Source: Actinacidiphila sp. DG2A-62 (GTDB lineage: Bacteria > Actinomycetota > Actinomycetes > Streptomycetales > Streptomycetaceae). From it: DNA of 64,000 nt. A program made the position numbers and the translations under genes. Below the pieces are notes generated by a model, which worked only from the letters and a program-made list of their open reading frames with translations, ran no database searches and was not told the DNA's origin. The stretch is taken from the NCBI RefSeq assembly GCF_035825295.1, contig NZ_JAYMGI010000002.1:4531001-4595000 (forward strand), written 5' to 3'. This document shows positions 1 to 8,714 of this stretch, in pieces (positions within the stretch are counted from its first letter, which is position 1; each line of letters opens with the position of its first letter).

Positions 1-1151
1 TGCTGCGGGATCGGTGCCGGGCTCGGCGCCAAATTGTAGGCCGGGGTGGTGGGCGGCGGGGTCTGCGCACCGCCCTGGTTGGGGTAGCCGTAGGCGGAGG
101 GCGGCGGCGTCGAGGGGCCGTACGGGCTCGGCGTCGGCGCGTAGGGGGTCTGGATGTGCGGCGGCGGGGTCTGCACCGGGCCGGGCGCGGACGGGAAGAC
201 GGCGGCCGCGACGCCCTCGCCGCGGTTGCCCGTGGCGGCCGGGCCGGAGATCACCGGCATCGTGCCCCGCGCGGTGGCGGCGTGCACGCGGTCGGTCTCG
301 TCGTGCATGGCGTCGGCGGTCGGGAAGCGCTCGGCGGGGTTCTTGCGCAGCGCGCGGGCGACCAGCGCGTCCACCGCCGGGCCCAGCGCCCGGTTGAAGG
401 AGGACGGCGCCGGCGGCGTCTCCTGCACGTGCTGGTAGGCCATCGCCAGCGGCGAGTCCGCGTCGAACGGCAGTCGCCCGGTGAGCAGTTCGAAGAGCAT
501 GCAGCCGACCGAGTACAGGTCGGAGCGCTCGTCGACGCCGCGGCCCAGCGCCTGTTCGGGGGAGAGGTACTGCGGTGTGCCGACGACCATGCCGGTCTGC
601 GTCATCGAGGTCACGCCGGACTGCATGGCGCGGGCGATGCCGAAGTCCATCACCTTGACCACGCCGCGCTTGGTGATCATCACGTTGCCCGGCTTGATGT
701 CGCGGTGCACCAGGCCCATCTCGTGGCTGACCGCGAGCGCCGCCAGCACGTCGCCGGTGATCTTCAGCGCCTTGTCCGCGGGCATGGCGCCGTACTGGGC
801 GATGTCGGCGGCCAGCACGTCGCCGAGCGGCTTGCCCTCGACGTACTCCATGACGATGTACGGCACGACCTGGCCGTCGATCGCGTCCTCGCCGGAGTCG
901 AAGACCGAGACGATGTTGGTGTGGTTGAGTTTGGCCACCGACTGGGCCTCGCGCCGGAAGCGCTCGCGGAAGGACTGCTCGTTGCCCAGGTTGGTGTGGA
1001 GGGTCTTGACCGCCACCGGCCGGTCCAGCACCGTGTCGTGTGCCAGGTGCACGGACGCCATGCCACCCTGGCCCAGGAGATCGCGCAGTACGTACCGCCC
1101 GCCGCCCACCGAGCGCCCCGTGTATCCGCCCTGTGCGGCGTCCCCGCTCAT
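1..1151 (-). CDS. Serine/threonine protein kinase (PknB/Pkn2 family), 3' end cut by window
   Basis: The N-terminal kinase domain of a bacterial Hanks-type kinase; the C-terminus runs off the left edge, so a TM segment or sensor domain cannot be judged. The chosen ATG (1149-1151) gives MSGDAAQGGYTGRSVGGGRY. The glycine loop GQGGMASV, the VAVK lysine, the catalytic HRDIKPGNV loop, DFG and GTPQYLSPEQ all follow in order, so it should be active. After the kinase fold comes a Pro/Gly/Tyr-rich stretch that is still open at position 1. It is divergent from a second kinase at 1515 that shares long identical activation-loop stretches, suggesting a duplicated pair as at the equivalent S. coelicolor locus. 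It likely phosphorylates Ser/Thr of cytoplasmic targets; substrates cannot be read from sequence. Confidence 0.93.
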   Translation of the reverse strand, partial: MSGDAAQGGYTGRSVGGGRYVLRDLLGQGGMASVHLAHDTVLDRPVAVKTLHTNLGNEQSFRERFRREAQSVAKLNHTNIVSVFDSGEDAIDGQVVPYIVMEYVEGKPLGDVLAADIAQYGAMPADKALKITGDVLAALAVSHEMGLVHRDIKPGNVMITKRGVVKVMDFGIARAMQSGVTSMTQTGMVVGTPQYLSPEQALGRGVDERSDLYSVGCMLFELLTGRLPFDADSPLAMAYQHVQETPPAPSSFNRALGPAVDALVARALRKNPAERFPTADAMHDETDRVHAATARGTMPVISGPAATGNRGEGVAAAVFPSAPGPVQTPPPHIQTPYAPTPSPYGPSTPPPSAYGYPNQGGAQTPPPTTPAYNLAPSPAPIPQ

Positions 1152-1514
1152 CTGTACCGCTACCCCCTGGAAGTCTGTTTTGGGACAGACTCGTCCCCGA
1201 GCTTGCCCGCCAAGTCTGGCCCATCGCACGGACACGTCAAGTTCGTTGACCATCTCGTCACCTGATGCGCATCGACCCCGCACAAGGCCGGGACGCTGCT
1301 GTGACATGCCGGTGACGGGGGCCGCGGGGGTGCCGGGAGGGGGCCGGAAGTCGTCGCCGGGCCGTGCCCGAAGCGGCCCGCGGGGCTGTGGACGGAGCTT
1401 TCGGGGGCAGGAAAAGCGGTACGGTGGCGCACCAGGGACGTTGCGCCCGAGGCGGTGCCGGAGCGGGACCTGGCGATGCCGGAACGACCGACGGACGAAC
1501 GACGGCGAGGACTG
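1152..1514. promoter_or_regulatory. Intergenic region between divergent kinases, with an inverted repeat
   Basis: A 363-base gap between two divergently transcribed kinase genes that must hold both promoters. A perfect 7-bp inverted repeat, AGTCTGT (1172-1178) and ACAGACT (1185-1191) with a 6-base spacer, lies about 20 bases upstream of the left-hand kinase start. It could be an operator or a leader hairpin. GGCGAGGA just before 1515 is a good ribosome binding site for the right-hand kinase. Reading frames crossing this gap have no recognisable protein content. Confidence 0.5.
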
Positions 1515-3068
1515 ATGGTCGACCCCAATGAGACGGCCGCGGGCGCCGGGGCGTCGGAGCCCTCCGGCCAGTGGGGCGTGGGGGCCCTGGTCGGCGACGG
1601 CCGCTACCGGCTGACCGGGCGGCTGGGCCGCGGCGGCATGGCCGAGGTCTTCGCGGCGGAGGACGTGCGCCTTGGCCGGATCGTTGCGGTCAAGCTGCTG
1701 CGCAGCGACCTGGCGGAGGACCCGACGTCCAAGGCCCGGTTCACCCGCGAGGCGCAGTCGGTGGCCGGCCTGAACCACCACGCGGTCGTCGCGGTCTACG
1801 ACTCCGGCGAGGACCGCACGCCGACCGGCACGGTGCCGTACATCGTGATGGAGCTGGTCGAGGGCCACACCATCAAGGAGCTGCTGTCCGGGCCGACGCC
1901 GCCGCCGGTCGACCAGGCGCTGCTGATCGTCTCCGGGGTGCTGGACGCGCTCGCGTACAGCCACCAGCACGGCATCGTGCACCGGGACATCAAGCCGGCC
2001 AATGTGATCATCACCACGACCGGCGCGGTCAAGGTGATGGACTTCGGCATCGCCCGCGCGCTGCACGGCGCGGCCAGCACCATGACGCAGACCGGCATGG
2101 TCATGGGCACCCCGCAGTACCTCTCCCCCGAGCAGGCGCTCGGCAAGACCGTCGACCACCGCAGCGACCTGTACGCGACCGGCTGCCTGCTGTACGAGCT
2201 GCTGGCGCTGCGGCCGCCGTTCGTCGGCGAGACGCCGCTGTCGGTGGTGTACCAGCACGTGCAGGACGAGGCGCGGCCGCCGTCGCAGGTCAGCGAGCGG
2301 GTGCCGCCGGAGCTCGACGGGCTGGTGCTGCGCGCGCTGGCCAAGCACCCCGACGACCGCTTCCAGAGCGCGGAGGAGATGCGCGGCGTCGTCGCGTACG
2401 CGCACCAGGCGCTGACCCAGCGCGGCGGCTGGACGGACGGCGAGTGGAACACCGGGGCGGTGGCCGCGGTCGCGCCGGGCCCGACCGGCACCGCGCCCAC
2501 GATGGTGCAGCCGGGCGGACCGGCCGGCGCCGGGCAGACCGCGCCGCTCGGCCCGCCGCTGCTGGCCGGCATCGGCGGCACCGGCGGCGACGACGTGCAC
2601 GGTTACGGCGAGCGTCCGCCGGGCGGCGGCGGCAACCGGTGGCTCAAGCCGGTGCTGTTCGTCGTCGCCGCGGTCATGGCCATCGCGCTGGGCGTCTTCC
2701 TGGCCACCCGCGACTCCGGCCACGGCGACACCCCGGCCGAGACGAACCCGCCGACGGCCACGCAGCACACCGGCCAGCCCACCGGCCGGCCCACCGACGA
2801 CCAGCCGACCGACAGCGGAGAGGTCAGCTCCGAGCCGACCGGCGGGGACAGCGGCTCGGACGAGACGTCCACCGACACCCCCACCGACACCCCGACGACC
2901 TCGGCGCCCACCACCACCGCGACGCCGACCAAGCCGACGACCACGAAGCCGACGCCGACCGAGACGACGCCCACGACCGCGCCGACCACCAAGACGCCGC
3001 CACCGCCGACGACGACGCCTCCCACCACCCCGCCGACCACCGCCCCCGGCGACGGCACGGACGGCTGA
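1515..3068 (+). CDS. Transmembrane serine/threonine protein kinase
   Basis: A 517-aa Hanks-type kinase. The ATG at 1515 is preferred over upstream starts because GGCGAGGA precedes it and the kinase fold begins about 30 residues later. Visible motifs: glycine loop GRGGMAEVF, VAVK lysine, HRDIKPANV catalytic loop, DFGIA, GTPQYLSPEQ and the DHRSDLYATGCLLYELL helix. A Gly/Pro linker leads to one TM segment near residues 375-395 (VLFVVAAVMAIALGVF) and a roughly 120-residue Thr/Pro/Ser-rich tail, probably outside the membrane and wall-associated. No PASTA repeats are present, so it does not look like the PknB that binds peptidoglycan through PASTA domains. It is divergent from the kinase at 1-1151 and convergent with the phosphotransferase that follows. 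Confidence 0.95.
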   Translation: MVDPNETAAGAGASEPSGQWGVGALVGDGRYRLTGRLGRGGMAEVFAAEDVRLGRIVAVKLLRSDLAEDPTSKARFTREAQSVAGLNHHAVVAVYDSGEDRTPTGTVPYIVMELVEGHTIKELLSGPTPPPVDQALLIVSGVLDALAYSHQHGIVHRDIKPANVIITTTGAVKVMDFGIARALHGAASTMTQTGMVMGTPQYLSPEQALGKTVDHRSDLYATGCLLYELLALRPPFVGETPLSVVYQHVQDEARPPSQVSERVPPELDGLVLRALAKHPDDRFQSAEEMRGVVAYAHQALTQRGGWTDGEWNTGAVAAVAPGPTGTAPTMVQPGGPAGAGQTAPLGPPLLAGIGGTGGDDVHGYGERPPGGGGNRWLKPVLFVVAAVMAIALGVFLATRDSGHGDTPAETNPPTATQHTGQPTGRPTDDQPTDSGEVSSEPTGGDSGSDETSTDTPTDTPTTSAPTTTATPTKPTTTKPTPTETTPTTAPTTKTPPPPTTTPPTTPPTTAPGDGTDG

Positions 3069-3077
3069 GGTCCCCGC

Positions 3078-4151
3078 TCAGTCCGCGAAGGCGTCCCGCA
3101 CCGCCGCGTACTCCTGCGTCCACCACACCGCGAGCGCCGAGGCGGCCGGGAACAGCGGGTCGGAGCGGCGGTCGCGGCGCTGGTAGCGCCAGTCGAGCAT
3201 CCAGAAGTCGTTGAGCCGCTCCCACCACACCCGGTGGACGGCGGCGGCCATCTCCCGGCGGGCCACCCCCGCGGCCTCGCGGTAGGCGTCCGCGTAGGCG
3301 CGTACCTTCGCCAGGTCGAGCCGGCCGTGCACCGGGTGCACGTAGAAGATCACCGCGGCGCGCACCGCCTCCTCGGCGCGCGGCCGCACGTCCAGCCGGT
3401 CCCAGTCGACGATCGCCGCGGGCTCGTCGCCGCGGTAGAGCAGGTTGAGGGGGTGGAAGTCGCCGTGCACCCAGCCGGTCACCTTGCCGCGCGCGTCCGG
3501 CGGCCTGCGGTGCGCGTGCCGGCGCAGCAGCGCGGCCCGCTCGCGCAGCCGGCGGGCGGCCAGCGCGTCGAAGGCCGCGTCGAGGGCGTCGTGCGGCACG
3601 TGCGCGCGCACCAGCGACAGCAGCCGGTCGATGTGCGCGTGGGTGCGGGCCGGGTCGGCGCTGGGGTGGCGGTCCCGGCCGCGGGCGGGCGCGGGCACCG
3701 GGCCCTGCACCCGGCGCAGGCCCGCGTGCACCCGGCCGAGCAGCCGGCCCAGCCGCCCGGACTGCCCCACGCTCAGCTCGGTGCCCTCGCGGTGCGTCCC
3801 GTCGACCCAGGGGAACACCGCGTGGCCGACGCCGCCGATCACGGCGAGGGTGCGGCCGGCCGCGTCCGCCAGCGGCGCGGCGACCGGCAGCCCGATCCTG
3901 GCCAGCGCCTGCGTCGCCCGGTGCTGCCGGACGATCAGCGCGGGGGCGGCCGTGTCGGGCGCGGTGTAGCGCTTGACGAAGTACCTGCCACGGGTGGTGG
4001 TCACCCGGAAGCCCTCGTTGAGCAGGCCGAGGGGCACCGGCCGGGCGTCCAGGGGTTCGCCCAGGCCGTCGTAGCGTCCGAGGAGGGCGGTCACCTGGGC
4101 GGGGGCGGCGGGCGCGGTGCGCGCCGGGAGCGTCGTTGCCGTGGCCGTCAC
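3078..4151 (-). CDS. Aminoglycoside phosphotransferase (APH)-family protein
   Basis: 357 aa. It carries the APH/choline-kinase signature: HGDFHPLNLLY with catalytic Asp, followed by IVDWDRLD as the metal-binding Asp segment, and a FVKRY lysine early in the N-lobe. Such proteins transfer phosphate from ATP to small hydroxylated molecules such as sugars, amino alcohols or antibiotics. Many chromosomal members are not resistance enzymes, and nothing here identifies the substrate. The C-terminus is Trp/Tyr-rich (VWWERLNDFWMLDW), as in homoserine-kinase-like members. Its 3' end is 9 bases from the end of the convergent kinase. The start at 4151 lies before a relatively AT-rich patch that may hold its promoter. 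Confidence 0.85.
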   Translation of the reverse strand: MTATATTLPARTAPAAPAQVTALLGRYDGLGEPLDARPVPLGLLNEGFRVTTTRGRYFVKRYTAPDTAAPALIVRQHRATQALARIGLPVAAPLADAAGRTLAVIGGVGHAVFPWVDGTHREGTELSVGQSGRLGRLLGRVHAGLRRVQGPVPAPARGRDRHPSADPARTHAHIDRLLSLVRAHVPHDALDAAFDALAARRLRERAALLRRHAHRRPPDARGKVTGWVHGDFHPLNLLYRGDEPAAIVDWDRLDVRPRAEEAVRAAVIFYVHPVHGRLDLAKVRAYADAYREAAGVARREMAAAVHRVWWERLNDFWMLDWRYQRRDRRSDPLFPAASALAVWWTQEYAAVRDAFAD

Positions 4152-4563
4152 GCGGCTCAGCGTAGATCACAAAAGACTTTCGACCTGATGTGAGCAGGAA
4201 TGCGGCTGCTTTTCCGGTATCCTACGCCGCCGCCGGATCGCGACCCGCGTCCGGCGGCCACTCCGAGGGGCGATCGGGCCTTACGGAGATCGGGCATCCG
4301 GGATACCGTGCGGTTGTCCCGGTGGCCTGCGGGAACGCGGTGTTGTAGTGAAGTTACTAGGAAATCCAAGCAAAACTGCAGGTCGGACGGCTTCGCACAA
4401 GCGCGGAAGTTGTGGGTAACGTCTGACCGTGCAGGCCATCCGCCGGGGCGTCGTCACGCCTGGCCCGGCCATGCCGCACACACCCCGTGCGTCACGCCGG
4501 TCCTGGTGAGCCGCACTGGTTTCCCCGGCAGACCCCGGGGGCCGGACAGACGGAGGAGCGAAC
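4152..4563. promoter_or_regulatory. Leader/promoter region of the bkd operon and of the APH-family gene
   Basis: A 412-base gap between divergent genes. It is less GC-rich than its surroundings, notably 4160-4215 and 4340-4400. An imperfect inverted repeat TAGTGA-AG-TTACTA lies near 4345-4358, followed by AT-rich GGAAATCCAAGCAAAA. Lrp-type (BkdR) regulators of bkd genes in other bacteria bind AT-rich imperfect palindromes, so this is a reasonable operator candidate, but the link is inference. A purine-rich GGAGCGAAC precedes the GTG start at 4564. The open frame crossing this gap from 4200 shows no protein family and is read as noise. Confidence 0.45.
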
Positions 4564-5772
4564 GTGAGCGTGAAGAGCACTGCCGCTGGGGGTCCCCCCG
4601 CCAAGGGCAGGGCGAGGGCGCCCCGGGGCGGCGCGAAGCGCCGTGCGGGCGACCCGGAACTCGTACAGCTGCTGACCCCCGAGGGCGACCGCGTCGAGCA
4701 CGGCGAGTACTCCATCGACCTGACGCCGCAGGAGCTGCGCGGCCTGTACCGCGACATGGTGCTGACCCGGCGCTTCGACGGCGAGGCCATCACCCTGCAG
4801 CGGCAGGGCGAGCTGGGCCTGTGGGCGTCGCTGCTCGGCCAGGAGGCCGCGCAGATCGGCTCGGGCCGGGCCACCCGCCCCGAGGACTACGTCTTCCCCA
4901 CTTACCGCGAGCACGGCGTGGCCTGGACCCGCGACGTGGACCCGCTGAACCTGCTGGGCATGTTCCGCGGCGTCAACAACGGCGGGTGGGACCCCAACGA
5001 GAACAACTTCCACCTGTACACGATCGTCATCGGCTCGCAGACGCTGCACGCCACCGGCTACGCGATGGGCCTGGCCAAGGACGGCGCGGACGCCGCGGTG
5101 ATCGCCTACTTCGGCGACGGCGCCTCCAGCCAGGGCGACGTGGCGGAGTCCTTCACCTTCGCCGCGGTCTACAACGCGCCGGTGGTCTTCTTCTGCCAGA
5201 ACAACCAGTGGGCCATCTCCGAGCCCACCGAGAAGCAGTCCCGGGTGCCGATCTACCAGCGCGCGGCCGGCTTCGGCTTCCCCGGCGTCCGGGTGGACGG
5301 CAACGACGTGCTGGCGGTGCTCGCGGTCACCCGCGCCGCGCTGGAGCACGCCCGCAGCGGGCAGGGCCCGATGCTCGTGGAGGCGTTCACCTACCGGATG
5401 GGCGCCCACACCACCACCGACGACCCGACCCGCTACCGCACCGACCAGGAGCGCGAGGAGTGGGCGTCGAAGGACCCGATCGCCCGGCTGCGCGCCCACC
5501 TGGACAAGGAGGGGCTGGCCGACGAGGCGTTCTACGCCGGCGTCGAGGAGGAGAGCGACGCGCTGGCCAAGCGGGTCCGCGAGGGCGTGCGGAACATGCC
5601 CGACCCCGACAGCATGGCGATCTTCGACCACGTCTACGCCGACGGGCACGCGCTGGTGGACGAGGAGCGCGCGGCGTTCGCCGAGTACCTCGACTCCTTC
5701 GACGACGCAGGCGACCCAGGCGACTCCCCGCACGCCGCGGGCGCGGCCGCCGCACACGGAAAGGGCCGCTGA
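4564..5772 (+). CDS. bkdA: Branched-chain 2-oxoacid dehydrogenase E1 alpha subunit
   Basis: 402 aa, thiamine-diphosphate-dependent dehydrogenase alpha chain. The TPP motif is clear: GDGASSQGD followed about 30 residues later by NNQWAIS, and the phosphorylation-loop-like region GAHTTTDDPTRYR is present. It decarboxylates 2-oxo acids from Val, Leu and Ile and passes the acyl group to the lipoyl arm of E2. In Streptomyces, Bkd complexes feed branched primers to fatty acid and polyketide synthesis. The GTG start has GGAGCGAAC upstream. The first ~30 residues are a Gly/Ala/Lys-rich extension. The E1 beta gene follows after 2 bases and E2 after 10 more, a typical operon. E1alpha of pyruvate dehydrogenase is related; neighbours and sequence favour Bkd. 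Confidence 0.93.
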   Translation: MSVKSTAAGGPPAKGRARAPRGGAKRRAGDPELVQLLTPEGDRVEHGEYSIDLTPQELRGLYRDMVLTRRFDGEAITLQRQGELGLWASLLGQEAAQIGSGRATRPEDYVFPTYREHGVAWTRDVDPLNLLGMFRGVNNGGWDPNENNFHLYTIVIGSQTLHATGYAMGLAKDGADAAVIAYFGDGASSQGDVAESFTFAAVYNAPVVFFCQNNQWAISEPTEKQSRVPIYQRAAGFGFPGVRVDGNDVLAVLAVTRAALEHARSGQGPMLVEAFTYRMGAHTTTDDPTRYRTDQEREEWASKDPIARLRAHLDKEGLADEAFYAGVEEESDALAKRVREGVRNMPDPDSMAIFDHVYADGHALVDEERAAFAEYLDSFDDAGDPGDSPHAAGAAAAHGKGR

Positions 5773-5774
5773 CC

Positions 5775-6749
5775 ATGACCCGGATGCCACTGGCCAAGGC
5801 CCTCAACGAGTCGCTGCGCAAGGCGCTGGAGAACGACCCCAAGGTCCTCGTCATGGGCGAGGACGTCGGCCGCCTCGGCGGTGTGTTCCGCATCACCGAC
5901 GGCCTGCACAAGGACTTCGGCGAGAGCCGCGTCATCGACACCCCGCTGGCCGAGTCCGGCATCGTCGGCACCGCGATCGGCCTGGCGCTGCGCGGCTACC
6001 GCCCGGTGGTGGAGATCCAGTTCGACGGCTTCGTCTTCCCGGCCTACGACCAGATCGTCACCCAGCTCGCCAAGATGCACGCCCGCGCCCTCGGCAAGAT
6101 CAAGCTGCCGGTCGTGGTGCGCATCCCCTACGGCGGCGGGATCGGCGCGGTGGAGCACCACAGCGAGTCCCCGGAGGCGCTGTTCGCGCACGTCGCCGGT
6201 TTGAAAGTGGTCTCGCCGTCCAACGCCAACGACGCCTACTGGATGCTCCAGCAGGCCATCGAGTGCGACGACCCGGTGATCTTCTTCGAGCCCAAGCGCC
6301 GCTACTGGGACAAGGGCGAGGTCGACACCACGGCGGTCCCCGGCCACCTGCACAAGGCGGCCGTGGTGCAGCAGGGCACCGACCTGACGCTCGCCGCCTA
6401 CGGGCCGATGGTCAAGGTCTGCCTGGAGGCCGCCGCTGCCGCCGCGAACGAGGGCCGCAGCCTGGAGGTCGTGGACCTGCGCTCGATGTCGCCGATCGAC
6501 TTCGACACCGTGCAGGCGTCGGTGGAGCGCACCGGCCGGCTGGTCGTGGTGCACGAGGCGCCGGTCTTCTACGGCGCCGGCGCGGAGATCGCCGCCCGGA
6601 TCACCGAGCGCGCCTTCTACCACCTGGAGGCGCCGGTGCTGCGCGTGGGCGGCTTCCACGCCCCCTACCCGCCGGCCCGCCTGGAGGAGGAGTACCTCCC
6701 CGGTCTCGACCGGGTGCTGGACGCCGTCGACCGCTCGCTGGCGTTCTGA
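5775..6749 (+). CDS. bkdB: Branched-chain 2-oxoacid dehydrogenase E1 beta subunit
   Basis: 324 aa, transketolase-fold beta chain. MTRMPLAKALNESLRKAL is the usual start of this family, and the ATG at 5775 is two bases beyond the E1alpha stop. Conserved stretches include MGEDVGRLGGVFRIT, the FDGFVFPAYDQ segment, RIPYGGGIGAVEHHSES and the C-terminal VVVHEAPVFYGAGAEI. With E1alpha it forms the alpha2beta2 decarboxylase; the beta chain contributes the acidic residue activating TPP and the C-terminal domain for E2 docking. The longer open frame that begins far upstream is an artefact of GC-rich sequence. Expression is presumably coupled to the E1alpha gene. Confidence 0.94.
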   Translation: MTRMPLAKALNESLRKALENDPKVLVMGEDVGRLGGVFRITDGLHKDFGESRVIDTPLAESGIVGTAIGLALRGYRPVVEIQFDGFVFPAYDQIVTQLAKMHARALGKIKLPVVVRIPYGGGIGAVEHHSESPEALFAHVAGLKVVSPSNANDAYWMLQQAIECDDPVIFFEPKRRYWDKGEVDTTAVPGHLHKAAVVQQGTDLTLAAYGPMVKVCLEAAAAAANEGRSLEVVDLRSMSPIDFDTVQASVERTGRLVVVHEAPVFYGAGAEIAARITERAFYHLEAPVLRVGGFHAPYPPARLEEEYLPGLDRVLDAVDRSLAF

Positions 6750-6759
6750 GGAGAGGGCT

Positions 6760-8303
6760 GTGACCGTCATGACACAGACGCAGGGGCAGCGGTTCCGCGA
6801 GTTCAGGATGCCGGACGTCGGCGAGGGCCTGACCGAGGCGGAGATCCTCAAGTGGTACGTGGCGGTCGGCGACACGGTCGCCGACGGCCAGGTGGTCTGC
6901 GAGGTGGAGACCGCGAAGGCGGCCGTCGAGCTGCCCATCCCGTACGACGGGGTGGTCAGCGAGATCCGCTTCGACGAGGGCACGACGGTGGACGTCGGCA
7001 CGCCGATCATCGTGGTCGACGCGGGGCCGGGCGCCGGCCCCGACGAGGGTCCGGTGTCGGACGCGAGCCCGGACACCGCGGCGGCCGCGCAGGAGACGCC
7101 CGGCCCCGCGCCGGCCGCGCCCTCCGGGCAGGAGCCCGCGGCCGAGGGCGGAGCGCCCGCGCGGCAGGCCGTGCTGGTCGGCTACGGGGTCGCGCCGTCG
7201 TCCACCACCCGCAGGCCGCGCAAGTCGCGCACGGGCGCCGCCCCGGCGGAGCCCGCGGCGCTGAACGGCCACGCGGCCCCCGCCGCACCGGCGCCGTCCC
7301 CCGCCGTACCGGCGCCGGCGCCCGCACCCGCCGTGCCGGCCCCGCGGCCGGCTCCGGCGACCGGCCGCTGGCCAAGCCCCCGGTGCGCAAGCTCGCCAAG
7401 GACCTGGGCATCGACCTGGCCGCCGTGGTGCCGACCGGGCCGGGCGGCGTGGTCACCCGCGACGACGTCAGGGCCGCGGCCGACCTGGGGGTGCCGGCCG
7501 CCGAGGCCGCGCCCGCGGAGCGGGCCGCCGGGCCGGACGCGGTTCCCCCGGCCGGGGACCGGGCCCAGGCGGACCAGCGGACCGCCGCTGGCGACCCGGC
7601 CGCGCGCGAGACCCGCGTCCCGGTCAAGGGCGTCCGCAAGGCCACCGCGCAGGCGATGGTCACCAGCGCCTTCACCGCGCCGCACGTCACGGAGTTCGTG
7701 ACGTTCGACATCACGCGGACGATGAAGCTGGTGCAGGAGCTGAAGGCGGACCCCGCGTTCGCCGGGCTGCGGGTCAGCCCGCTGCTGCTGGTCGCCAAGG
7801 CGCTGCTGGTCGCGATCCGCCGCAACCCGGAGATCAACGCCGCCTGGGACGAGGCCAACCAGGAGATCGTCCACAAGCGGTACGTCAACCTGGGCATCGC
7901 GGCCGCCACGCCGCGCGGCCTGATCGTGCCGAACATCAAGGACGCGCAGGACCGTACGCTCCCCGAACTGGCCGCGGCGCTCGGCGAGCTGATCGCCACC
8001 GCACGGGACGGGAAGACCTCGCCGGCGGCGATGCAGGGCGGCACGGTCACCATCACCAACGTCGGCGTCTTCGGCGTCGACGCGGGCACGCCGATCCTCA
8101 ACCCGGGGGAGTCGGCGATCCTCGCCTTCGGCGCGGTCAAGCTCCAGCCGTGGGTGCACAAGGGCAAGGTGAAGCCGCGCCAGGTCACCACCCTCGCGCT
8201 CTCCTTCGACCACCGGCTGGTGGACGGCGAGCTGGGCTCCAAGGTGCTCGCGGACGTCGCGGCGGTGCTGGAACAGCCGAAGCGGCTGTTGACCTGGGCG
8301 TGA
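6760..8303 (+). pseudogene. bkdC: Branched-chain 2-oxoacid dehydrogenase E2 (dihydrolipoamide acyltransferase), one-base frameshift
   Basis: The third bkd gene, broken in this sequence. The first frame (from GTG 6760) encodes the lipoyl domain with its lysine in [11 protein letters not shown] and a long Ala/Pro linker. The second frame encodes the E1/E3-binding domain ([19 protein letters not shown]) and the full catalytic domain ending with the HRLVDG active-site motif and a TGA at 8303. The frame changes by minus one near 7351-7361, in the linker just before RPLAKPPV, as expected for one lost base. Repaired, the protein would be about 514 aa and complete. The downstream part shows no further damage, so a base-calling error is as likely as real inactivation. 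E3 is not in the window. Transcription should end at the hairpin 8345-8388. Confidence 0.88.
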
Positions 8304-8344
8304 ACCGGACTGCGGGCCGGTAGCGGCCGGAAGCCGCTGACACG

Positions 8345-8388
8345 GCGGCGGAGTACGCGGACGTACACACGTCCGGGTACTCCGCCGC
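8345..8388 (+). terminator. Long hairpin downstream of the bkd operon
   Basis: Arms GCGGCGGAGTAC (8345-8356) and GTACTCCGCCGC (8377-8388) are perfectly complementary. Inside them, after one G/G mismatch, CGGACGT (8358-8364) pairs with ACGTCCG (8369-8375) around an ACAC loop. The result is a nearly perfect 20-bp stem 41 bases past the E2 stop. There is no T tract, as is common for Streptomyces terminators. Confidence 0.8.
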
Positions 8389-8434
8389 GCGTGTTACGTG
8401 CGCGAAGCGTCCCTTTTGTGCTGCGATCGACCGT

Positions 8435-8629
8435 ATGGTCGTCTCAGTCTCCGTCGTGCTGCTGCTGGTCCTGCTCGCCGCCATGCTGATGCGCAACCGC
8501 TCCCTGAAGCCCAGTCACGCCGTGGTGTGCATCCTGCTCGGGTTCTGCCTGTCGTCCACCAGCCTGGCCCCCACCATCCAGTCCACGCTCGTCTCGACCG
8601 CGAGCCTGGTCGGCACGATGCGGCCGTAG
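8435..8629 (+). CDS. Small hypothetical membrane protein
   Basis: 64 aa with two hydrophobic segments: VVSVSVVLLLVLLAAMLM (residues 2-19) and a second around residues 28-45, then a polar C-terminus ending MRP. I recognise the general shape, a short integral protein with a PTIQSTL..VG...RP ending that recurs in Streptomyces genomes, but know no function. There is no clear ribosome binding site before the ATG, so translation may be leaderless or initiated weakly. It stands alone between the bkd terminator and convergent secreted-protein genes. Codon third positions are strongly GC, supporting that it is coding. Confidence 0.6.
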   Translation: MVVSVSVVLLLVLLAAMLMRNRSLKPSHAVVCILLGFCLSSTSLAPTIQSTLVSTASLVGTMRP

Positions 8630-8650
8630 CGCGGTCGCAGGCCCCGCCAG

Positions 8651-8714
8651 GCCAGCCTCCCGGTCGCGCGCCCGGTCACGCGTCCCGCCAGCCTCCCGGT
8701 CGCGCGCCCGGTCA
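8651..8714. repeat. Two direct copies of a 28-bp repeat
   Basis: An identical 28-bp sequence starting GCCAGCCTCCCGG occupies 8651-8678 and 8687-8714 (36-bp period). The second copy runs into the stop codon of the minus-strand gene that ends at 8712. It probably arose by slippage; no function is visible. Confidence 0.7.

Noticed and set aside
3078-4151. APH-family gene as an antibiotic resistance gene
   Set aside because: It sits in a conserved chromosomal setting and carries only the general APH signature; nothing points to an aminoglycoside substrate.
4200-5774. Upstream extension of the E1 beta frame
   Set aside because: It overlaps E1alpha completely in another frame and has no similarity; the E1beta family begins at 5775.
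7340-7372. Programmed ribosomal frameshifting in the E2 gene
   Set aside because: No slippery heptamer with a following pseudoknot is evident, and E2 genes are not known to use frameshifting; a simple indel explains it.
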